Shown here one piece after another: positions 21,139 to 30,865 of a DNA stretch of 64,000 nucleotides. Numbering within the stretch: position 1 is the stretch's first letter; the number at the start of each line of letters is the position of its first letter. A model generated the notes under the pieces. The model was not told the DNA's origin. It saw nothing but the letters and a program-made list of their open reading frames with translations, and searched no databases. Both the position numbers and the translations under genes were made by a program. The DNA is from Lolium rigidum (taxonomy: Eukaryota > Streptophyta > Magnoliopsida > Poales > Poaceae): NCBI RefSeq assembly GCF_022539505.1, contig NC_061510.1, positions 228,521,853 through 228,585,852 of the forward strand. The letters run 5' to 3'.

Positions 21139-21860
21139 GTGTTGTTGAGTGTTGTTTCTTCGCAGCGAATACGTGCACGGAGGTTTCTGCCTGTTCGCCT
21201 CATCGGTAGAACCAACAAGGGCACCATCCTCCCGCTGGATTTTCCAGTTTAGGTGACTCGGTGTGCCCTCGAGTGTTCTTTCTTAGCAGCGAACACAGGA
21301 AACCTTCGATGCACGGCCTAGTTAGGTTTAGTTTTTTTGCAATATTTTATATTTGTGTCCACCATGGTTCAAACTATGTATTAGTTTGTGGAAAACCATG
21401 TTCCAAACTATGTTTTGGTGTAAACCACGTTCCCAATTATGTATTAGTTTGTGGAAATTGAAATAAAAATGCCAAAAAAAATATTTTAAATGTTTGGGGG
21501 CGGCGTTTGGGGGACGCGGCTGGGGAGCGACGTCCCCCAAACACGGCACGAGCAAAACACGTCCCCCAAACGCTCAATCCGGCGCGGTTTGGGGGACGCT
21601 TTGGGGGACGCGACTGGAGATGCTCTAAGGACTTCAACACTACAACCCACATCACGATTAGCCAAAACAGTAGTTTTTTTTTTTGCAGGGAAAAACAGTA
21701 GAGTATTTGAACGGGAGGCAAATCAGTTCAGGCAATGATCAAGATCTTCGAAGAAAGGCACCGGATTAAGCTGGGGCAAAGCGGCGGATCAGAGTGAGGA
21801 GTCAAGTAGATGTTTCCATCGCAAAAAGTAAAAAAAAAATACCCGCAAAAAAAAAGTAGC

Positions 21861-21997
21861 TGTTTTCATCGCGCTTTGGCTTTGGTCTCTTGAAACGGCT
21901 TTCGCCCCATTTTTTTATTAAAAAAAAGCCCGAACGGCCGAACAAATAAAGGGTGATGAGAAAAGCCTTGTACAAAGGAGGTTGAAAGAAAAAAACA
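21861..21997. other. Short unassigned spacer
   Basis: A/T homopolymer-rich sequence between the LINE tail and the Helitron-like start. Confidence 0.4.
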
Positions 21998-22033
21998 TCT
22001 ATTATCTATTATATATTAAAAGTACATTACGGG

Positions 22034-24980
22034 TTAACCAGAAAAAAGAAGAATTACTACAAATTACCACAAAAATTATAAACATCTGGCCGTCGATTTA
22101 CTACCTCAACAAACCACAACCGACAGATTATAGAAAGAAAAAAAGATATAGAATATAGAAGAGTTAAAAGAAATTACCCACCAATACCATTACTTAATTT
22201 TTCACCGTACCTCTTCATCTTTTATTGGATTACCCTTTTCCCTTTTCTTCACCACATGGCCGATCGTACCAGGGGTAGCACAACCAGCCTAGCCAAGGTC
22301 TTGCAGATACAAATGGCCAGGCCTAGATCTTGCAGATCATGTTCACATCCTAATACATGCATGCGTACGATATCCATGCCAGGCATGTATTACCTCCAAT
22401 TCTTTGTGTCATGCCTTGACCTGGAGAGCTCCATCAGATTGATTTTTTTACCAATGGGCAGGAGATCGTGGAACAAGGAGTGGACTTGGAAGCAAGCTAG
22501 GGCATGCAGCGCACCACCGTGGCCGATCGTACCAGGGGTAGCACAACCAGCCTAGCCAAGGTCTTGCAGATACAAATGGCCAGGCCTAGATCTTGCAGAT
22601 CACGTTCACATCCTAATACATGCATGCGTACGATATCCATGCCAGGCATGTATTACCTCCAATTCTTTGTGTCATGCCTTGACCTGGAGAGCTCCATCAG
22701 ATTGATTTTTTTACCAATGGGCAGGAGATCGTGGAACAAGGAGTGGACTTGGAAGCAAGCTAGGGCATGCAGCGCACCACCGTGGCGACAAGGCCAGAAC
22801 CGATGTTGGTAAAAAAAAAGTCTGTTGCCGCCGCAATATTCCAATCTTAGAGAAAGTTTTCAGGTAAGCTGCCGCCGTATACGCGTGCATGAGTATATGC
22901 ACAGTATTGTGCAGGTTCGTTGCCTCACATGTGAGTCATCTGGCTATGCAAAAGATGGATATATCAACCGATGGCTAGCTTCCTAGCTTGCCTCATGCAT
23001 GTATACGATACGTGTGTAAAAGAGGGTTGTCGCGGTACGGCGTCGGCGCCGCTACCACTGTATTCTAATCTCCGCGCATGTCCTCACGTACACGTACGGC
23101 GCCATCGCTGATGTATTACAATCTCCAGGCATGCCCTCGCGTCTAGGTACGGCACCATGGTGACAGTATTCTGATCTCCGGTCATGTATTCGCGTATGCT
23201 GCCCGCAGTAGCTATATTTTGATCTCTCGGTATGTTCTCACCTATGCTATCACAGCGGCTGTCATATCTTTGATTTTCATACACTTCTCTTAGATGGCCT
23301 CCTCTGTTCCTATCAGCGCAGGCGAAGATGGCTGATGGCGTGTATTTCACACGTTCGTTGGGCAACCCCAAGAGGAAGGTATGATGCGCACAGCAGCAAG
23401 TTTTTCCTCAGAAAGAAACCAAGGTTTATCGAACCAGGAGGAGCCAAGAAGCACGTTGAAGGTTGATGGCGGCGGGATGTAGTGCGGCGCAACACCGGAG
23501 ATTCCGGCGCCAACGTGGAACCCGCACAACACAACCAAAGTACTTTGCCCCAACGAAAAAGTGAGGTTGTCAATCTCACCGGCTTGCTGTAACAAAGGAT
23601 TAACCGTATTGTGTGGAAGATGATTGTTTGCAGAGAAAACAGTAAAAACAAGTATTGCAGCAGATTTGTATTTCAGTATTAAAGAATGGACCGGGGTCCA
23701 CAGTTCACTAGAGGTGTCTCTCCCATAAGATAAAAGCATGTTGGGTGAACAAATTACAGTCGGGCAATTGACAAATAGAGAGGGCATAACAATGCACATA
23801 CATGACATGATAAGTATAGTGAGATTTAATTGGGCATTACGACAAAGTACATAGACCGCCATCCAACCGCATCTATGCCTAAAAAGTCCACCTTCAGAGT
23901 TATCGTCCGAACCCCTCCAGCATTAAGTTGCAAAGCAACAGACAATTGCATTAAGTATGGTGCGTAATGTAATCAACAACTACATCCTCGGACATAGCGC
24001 CAATGTTTTATCCCTAGTGGCAACAAGCACAACACAACCTTAGAACTTTCTCGTCATCGTCCTGGTGTCAATGCGAGCATGAACCCACTATCGAGCATAA
24101 GTACTCCCTCTTGGAGTTAAAAGTAAAAACTTGGCCAGAGCCTCTACTAGAAACGGAGAGCATGCAAGATCATAAACAACACATGTATAATAACTTGATA
24201 ATTAACATGACATGGTATTCTCTATCCATCGGATCCCGACAAACACAACATATAGAATTACAGATAGATGATCTTGATCATGTTAGGCAGCTCACAAGAT
24301 CCAACAATGAAGCACAATGAGGAGAAGACAACCATCTAGCTACTGCTATGGACCCATAGTCCAGGGGTGAACTACTCACTCATCACTCCGGAGGCGACCA
24401 TGGCGGTGTAGAGTCCTCCGGGAGATGAATCCCCTCTCCGGCAGGGTGCCGGAGGAGATCTCCGTAATCCCCCGAGATGGGATCGGCGGCGGCGTCTCTG
24501 GAAGGTTTTCCGTATCGTGGTTTTTGGCATCAGGGGTTTCGCGACGGAGGCTTTAAGTAGGCGGAAGGGCAGAGTCGGGGGCCAGACGAGGGGGCCACAC
24601 CATAGGGCGGCGCGGGCCCCCCCTGGGCCGCGCCGGCCTATGGTGTCGCCACCTCGTGTGTTCTTCGGTCTTCTGGAAGCTCCGTGGAAAAATAGGACCC
24701 TGGGTCTTCGTTTCGTCCAATTCCGAGAATATTTCGTTACTAGGATTTCTGAAACCAAAAACAGCAGAAAACGAGAACCGGCACTTCGGCATCTTGTTAA
24801 TAGGTTAGTTCCGGAAAATGCACGAATATGACATAAAGTGTGCATAAAACATGTAGGTATCATCAATAATATGGCATAGAACATAAGAAATTATCGATAC
24901 GTCGGAGACGTATCAAGCATCCCCAAGCTTAGTTCTGCTCATCCCGAGCAGGTAAAACGATAACAAAGATAATTTCTGAA
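22034..24980. repeat. Duplicated block, copy A (2.95 kb)
   Basis: Near-identical to 25401-28344. It comprises Helitron-side sequence, an internal 248-bp tandem duplication (22256 and 22504), the Gypsy target ATGGC, a complete copy of the Gypsy 3' LTR (23333-24915) and 65 bp of Gypsy internal sequence including the polypurine tract. It then stops abruptly at the same base as the homology in copy B. Confidence 0.9.
23333..24915 (-). repeat. Gypsy LTR, copy A (extra 3' LTR)
   Basis: Read on the minus strand it begins TGATACGTCTCCGACGTATC and ends CACGCCATCA. ATGGC (23328-23332) precedes it on the plus strand, as for the 3' LTR of the full element. There is no second LTR for this copy. It arose by block duplication, not by separate transposition. 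Confidence 0.85.
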
Positions 24981-25400
24981 AGCTAGAGGATGACGATGAT
25001 TCGGAGGAGACCGAAGATGAGCAGCACGCTCTTGAGGATAGCGACGTCCAAGGTGACGAAGCCCCCGAGGACGATGCTCGCACTAAAGCTATGCGACGCA
25101 CGAAGATCAATGAAGACTTGATGACGACTGCTGAATCGAGTCCTAGCGGACAAGATGATGATGCTAACGCAACCGCGTCACCTCCTCCAGTTTCAAAGAG
25201 CTCAACATGCCTCTTCACTGTCGAAGATGACCTGGAGTTGTAAGTTTCCACTCTTCCTTTGCATCTAACTTCCTTCAACTCATCTGAAACGTGTTCTTGT
25301 TTTCAAGCAGCTCTGATGATGATGATGAAGTCCCTCTCGCGAAGAGGGCAAAATTATTTTCTGAAAGAACCGAGTTAGCAAAGGAGTCGAATCCTTCGAC
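24981..25400 (+). pseudogene. Unrecognised acidic, intron-containing gene fragment between the duplicated blocks
   Basis: The plus frame from 24981 reads KLEDDDDSEETEDEQHALED and onward to STCLFTVEDDLE. A 71-bp intron (25240-25310, GTAAGT...AAGCAG) then joins in phase to SDDDDEVPLAKRAKLFSERT. Both ends are cut by the duplicated blocks. The acidic DDD and PLAKRAK features are reminiscent of proteins encoded by Triticeae transposons, but I cannot name the family. It may have been captured during the rearrangement that copied the block. Confidence 0.5.
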
Positions 25401-28344
25401 TTAACCAGAAAAAAGAAGAATTACTACAAATTACCACAAAAATTATAAACATCTGGCCGTCGATTTACTACCTCCACAAACCACAACCGACAGATTATAG
25501 AAAGAAAAAAAGATATAGAATATAGAAGAGTTAAAAGAAATTACCCACCAATACCATTACTTAATTTTTCACCGTACCTCTTCATCTTTTATTGGATTAC
25601 CCTTTTCCCTTTTCTTCACCACATGGCCGATCGTACCAGGGGTAGCACAACCAGCCTAACCAAGGTCTTGCAGATACAAATGGCCAGGCCTAGATCTTGC
25701 AGATCATGTTCACATCCTAATACATGCATGCGTACGATATCCATGCCAGGCATGTATTACCTCCAATTCTTTGTGTCATGCCTTGACCTGGAGAGCTCCA
25801 TCAGATTGATTTTTTTACCAATGGGCAGGAGATCGTGGAACAAGGAGTGGACTTGGAAGCAAGCTAGGGCATGCAGCGCACCACCGTGGCCGATCGTACC
25901 AGGGGTAGCACAACCAGCCTAGCCAAGGTCTTGCAGATACAAATGGCCAGGCCTAGATCTTGCAGATCACGTTCACATCCTAATACATGCATGCGTCCAT
26001 GCCAGGTATGTATTACCTCCAATTCTTTGTGTCATGCCTTGACCTGGAGAGCTCCATCAGATTGATTTTTTTACCAATGGGCAGGAGATCGTGGAACAAG
26101 GAGTGGACTTGGAAGCAAGCTAGGGCATGCAGCGCACCACCGTGGCGACAAGGCCAGTAACCGATGTTGGTAAAAAAAGTCCGTTGCCGCCGCAATATTC
26201 CAATCTTAGAGAAAGTTTTCAGGTAAGCTGCCGCCGTATACGCGTGCATGAGTATATGCACAGTATTGTGCAGGTTCGTTGCCTCACATGTGAGTCATCC
26301 GGCTATGCAAAAGATGGATATATCAACCGATGGCTAGCTTCCTAGCTTGCCTCATGCATGTATACGATACGTGTGTAAAAGAGGGTTGTCGCGGTACGGC
26401 GTCGGCGCCGCTACCACTGTATTCTAATCTCCGCGCATGTCCTCACGTACACGTACGGCGCCATCGCTGATGTATTACAATCTCCAGGCATGCCCTCGCG
26501 TCTAGGTACGGCACCATGGTGACAGTATTCTGATCTCCGGTCATGTATTCGCGTATGCTGCCCGCAGTAGCTATATTTTGATCTCTCGGTATGTTCTCAC
26601 CTATGCTATCACAGCGGCTGTCATATCTTTGATTTTCATACACTTCTCTTAGATGGCCTCCTCTGTTCCTATCAGCGCAGGCGAAGATGGCTGATGGCGT
26701 GTATTTCACACGTTCGTTGGGCAACCCCAAGAGGAAGGTATGATGCGCACAGCAGCAAGTTTTTCCTCAGAAAGAAACCAAGGTTTATCGAACCAGGAGG
26801 AGCCAAGAAGCACGTTGAAGGTTGATGGCGGCGGGATGTAGTGCGGCGCAACACCAGAGATTCCGGCGCCAACGTGGAACCTGCACAACACAACCAAAGT
26901 ACTTTGCCCCAACGAAACGAGTGAGGTTGTCAATCTCACCGGCTTGCTGTAACAAAGGATTAACCGTATTGTGTGGAAGATGATTGTTTGCAGAGAAAAA
27001 AGTAAAAACAAGTATTGCAGCAGATTTGTATTTCAGTATTAAAGAATGGACCGGGGTCCACAGTTCACTAGAGGTGTCTCTCCCATAAGATAAAAGCATG
27101 TTGGGTGAACAAATTACAGTCGGGCAATTGACAAATAGAGAGGGCATAACAATGCACATACATGACATGATAAGTATAGTGAGATTTAATTGGGCATTAC
27201 GACAAAGTACATAGACCGCCATCCAACCGCATCTATGCCTAAAAAGTCCACCTTCAGAGTTATCGTCCGAACCCCCTCCAGTATTAAGTTGCAAAGCAAC
27301 GTACAATTGCATTAAGTATGGTGCGTAATGTAATCAACAACTACATCCTCGGACATAGCGCCAATGTTTTATCCCTAGTGGCAACAAGCACAACACAACC
27401 TTAGAACTTTCGTCACATCGTCCCGGTGTCAATGCAGGCATGAACCCACTATCGAGCATAAGTACTCCCTCTTGGAGTTAAAAGTAAAAACTTGGCCAGA
27501 GCCTCTACTAGAAACGGAGAGCATGCAAGATCATAAACAACACATGTATAATAACTTGATAATTAACATGACATGGTATTCTCTATCCATCGGATCCCGA
27601 CAAACACAACATATAGAATTACGGATAGATGATCTTGATCATGTTAGGCAGCTCACAAGATCCAACAATGAAGCACAATGAGGAGAAGACAACCATCTAG
27701 CTACTGCTATGGACCCATAGTCCAGGGGTGAACTACTCACTCATCACTCCGGAGGCGACCATGGCGGTGTAGAGTCCTCCGGGAGATGAATCCCCTCTCC
27801 GGCAGGGTGCCGGAGGAGATCTCCGTAATCCCCCGAGATGGGATCGGCGGCGGCGGCGTCTCCGGAAGGTTTTCCGTATCGTGGTTTTTGGCATCGGGGG
27901 TTTCGCGACGGAGGCTTTAAGTAGGCGGAAGGGCCGAGTCGGGGGCCAGACGAGGGGGCCACACCATAGGGCGGCGCGGGCCCCCCCTGGGCCGCGCCGG
28001 CCTATGGTGTCGCCACCTCGTGTGTTCTTCGGTCTTCTGGAAGCTCCGTGGAAAAATAGGACCCTGGGTCTTCGTTTCGTCCAATTCCGAGAATATTTCG
28101 TTACTAGGATTTCTGAAACCAAAAACAGCAGAAAACAGGAACTGGCACTTCGGCATCTTGTTAATAGGTTAGTTCCGTAAAATGCACGAATATGACATAA
28201 AGTGTGCATAAAACATGTAGGTATCATCAATAATATGGCATAGAACATAAGAAATTATCGATACGTCGGAGACGTATCAAGCATCCCCAAGCTTAGTTCT
28301 GCTCATCCCGAGCAGGTAAAACGATAACAAAGATAATTTCTGAA
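25401..28344. repeat. Duplicated block, copy B (2.94 kb)
   Basis: Partner of 22034-24980. In this copy the LTR continues into the full Gypsy interior, so B is the parental arrangement. B carries the same 248-bp tandem (25623 and 25871), but its second unit lacks about 7 bp of the tacgata phrase. Confidence 0.9.
26692..28279 (-). repeat. 3' LTR of the Gypsy element
   Basis: 1,588 bp. The adjacent interior (28280 onward) reads on the minus strand as a polypurine-like AAGCTTGGGGATGC just before the TGATACG start. Confidence 0.9.
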
Positions 28345-30865
28345 GTGATATGCCATCATAACCTTGATCATACTATTTGTAAACATATGTAGTGGATGCA
28401 GCGATCAAAACAATGGTAATGACATGAGTAAACAAGTGAATCATATAGAAAAGACTTTTCATGAATAGTACTTCAAGACAAGTATTAATAAGTCTTGCAT
28501 AGGAGTTAACTCATAAAGCAATAAATCAAAGTAAAGGCATTGAAGCAACACAAAGGAAGATTAAGTTTCAGCGGTTGCTTTCAACTTGTAACATGTATAT
28601 CTCATGGATAATTGTCAAAATAGAGTAATATAACAAGTACAATATGCAAGTATGTAGGAATCAATGCACGGTTCACACAAGTGTTTGCTTCTTGAGGTGG
28701 AGAGAAATAGGTGAACTGACTCAACATAAAAGTAAAGAGAATGGTCCTTCAAAGAGGAAAGCATCGATTGCTATATTTGTGCTAGAGCTTTTATTTTGAA
28801 AACATGAAACAATTTTGTCAACGGTAGTAATAAAGCATATGAGTTATGAAAGTTATATCTTACAAGTTGCAAGTCTCATGCATAGTATACTAATAGTGCC
28901 CGCACCTTGTCCTAATTAACTTGGACTACCGGATCTTTGCAATGCACATGTTTTGACCAAGTGTCACAATGGGGTACCTCCATGTCGCCTGTACAAAGGT
29001 CTAAGGAGAAAGCTCGCATTTTGGATTTCTCGCTTTTGATTATTCTCAACTTAGACATCCATACCGGGACAACATGGACAACAGATAATGGACTCCTCTT
29101 TAATGCATAAGCATGTGGCAACAATTATTATTCTCATATGAGATTGAGGATATATGTCCAAACTGAAACTTCCACCTTGAATCATGGCTTTAGTTAGCGG
29201 CCCAAAGTTCTTCTCTAACAATATGCATGCTCCAACCATGAAGGTGGTAGATCTCTCTTGCTTCGGACAAGACGGACATGCATAGCAACTCACATGATAT
29301 CCAACAAAGAATAGTTGATGGCGTCCCCGAAACATGGTTATCGCTCAACAAGCAACTTAATAAGAGATAAAGTGCATAAGTACATATTCAATACTACAAT
29401 AGTTTTTAAGCTATTTGTCCCATGAGCTATATATTGCAAAGGTGAATGATGGAATTTTAAAGGTAGCACTCAAGCAATTTACTTTGGAATGGCGGATAAA
29501 TACCATGTAGTAGGTAGGTATGGTGGACACAAATGGCATAGTGGTTGGCTCAAGGATTTTGGATGCATGAGAAGTATTCCCTCTCGATACAAGGTTTAGG
29601 CTAGCAAGGTTATTTGAAACAAACACAAGGATGAACGGTACAGCAAAACTCACATAAAAGACATATGGTAAACATTATAAGACTCCATACCGTCTTCCTT
29701 GTTGTTCAAAACTCAATACTAGATGTTATCTAGACTCTAGAGAAACCAAATATGCAAACCAAATTAGCAAGCTCTAAGTATTTCTTCACTAATGGGTGCA
29801 AAGTATATGATGCAAGAGCTTAAACATGAGCACAACAATTGCCAAGTATCAAATTATCCAAGACATTTTAGAGTTACTACATGTAGCATTTTCCAATTCC
29901 AACAATATAACAATTTAACGAAGAAGAAACTTCGCCATGAATACTATGAGTAGAGCCTAAGGACATATTTGTCCATATGCTACAGCGGAGCGTGTCTCTC
30001 TCCCATATAGTGAATGCTAGGATCCATTTTATTCAAACAAAACAAAAAACAAAAACAAACCGACGCTCCAAGCAAAGTACATAAGATGTGGCCGAATAAA
30101 AATATAGTTTCAGGGGAGGAACTCGATAATGTTGTCGATGAAGAAGGGGATGCCTTGGGCATCCCCAAGCTTAGACGCTTGAGTCTTCTTAATATATGCA
30201 GGGGTGAACCACCGGGGCATCCCCAAGCTTAGAGCTTTCACTCTCCTTGATCATATTGCATCATACTCCTCTCTTGACCCTTGAAAACTTCCTCCACACC
30301 AAACTCGAAACAACTCATTAGAGGGTTAGTGCATAATAAAAATTCACATGTTCAGAGGTGACACAATCATTCTTAACACTTCTGGACATTGCATAAAGCT
30401 ACTGGACATTAGTGGATCAAAGAAATTCATCCAACATAGCAAAAGAGGCAATGCGAAATAAAAGACAGAATCTGTCAAAACAGAACAGTCCGTAAAGATG
30501 GATTTTATTAGGCCACCAGACTTGCTCAAACGAAAATGCTCAAATTGAATGAAAGTTGCGTACATATCTGAGGATCATGCTCGTAAATTGGCGTAATTTT
30601 CTGAGCTACCTACAGGGAGATAGACCTAGATTCGTGACAGCAAAGAAATCTGGAACTGCGCAGTAATCCAAATCTAGTACTTACTTTTCTATCAAAGACT
30701 TTACTTGGCACAACAAAACATAAAACTAAGATAAGGAGAGGTTGCTACAGTAGTAAACAACTTCCAAGACACAAATATAAAACAAAAATACTGGAGTAAA
30801 AACATGGGTTATCTCCCATAAGCGCTTTTCTTTAACGCCTTTCAGCTAGGCGCAGAAAGTGTAAC
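28280..30865 (-). other. Non-coding 3' interior of the Gypsy element
   Basis: 2.6 kb between the protease stop and the 3' LTR, where pol would lie in an autonomous relative. I find no RT, RNase H or integrase motif in any frame, only short unrelated frames. The motif gcatccccaagcttag occurs at the LTR edge (about 28281) and twice more, near 30158 and 30218. Confidence 0.75.

Larger units (their letters stand above)
20160..21625. mobile_element. PIF/Harbinger-type element (1,466 bp) carrying a B3-domain gene
   Basis: The left end GAGCATCTCCAGCCGCGTCC and right end GGACGCGACTGGAGATGCTC are inverted repeats flanked by TAA (20157-20159 and 21626-21628), the preferred PIF/Harbinger target. The outer ~200 bp on the left and ~140 bp on the right match the cargo-less MITE 15821-16153, including blocks around GTCCGGCG and GGGGACGCCGGACAC. 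The extra ~1.15 kb in the middle (about 20345-21490) holds a complete B3 gene with TATA box, leader, start and stop. About eight GTCCCCCAAA / TTTGGGGGAC motifs lie in the two ends. No DDE transposase or Myb-like protein is present, so movement would need proteins supplied in trans. Confidence 0.9.
19480..21860 (+). pseudogene. Decayed LINE, split by the B3-carrying Harbinger element
   Basis: Before the element, plus-strand frames show IAPHLSQFLDKKARSMPRL, GQLSTPALDQFYISWDPQ and HHCPLCLQEPEAISHLLIL, the last being a zinc-binding block. After the element come a short connecting block and NSRVFEREANQFRQ, which continue the LINE tail to an A-rich end near 21830-21860. The coding sense continues across the insertion once the TAA duplication is counted once. 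The Harbinger element therefore jumped into a pre-existing LINE. Confidence 0.6.

Noticed and set aside
22256..22812. Repeated ~100-codon frames beginning with an ATG at 22256, 22504, 25623 and 25871
   Set aside because: They coincide with the 248-bp tandem repeat and differ only by where stops fall. There is no domain, no TATA box or leader, and no codon bias, so they are repeat sequence, not genes.
23084..24884. Numerous frames of 95-171 codons within the Gypsy LTR copies
   Set aside because: They lie inside LTRs, recur in all three LTR copies with differing stops, and carry no domain.
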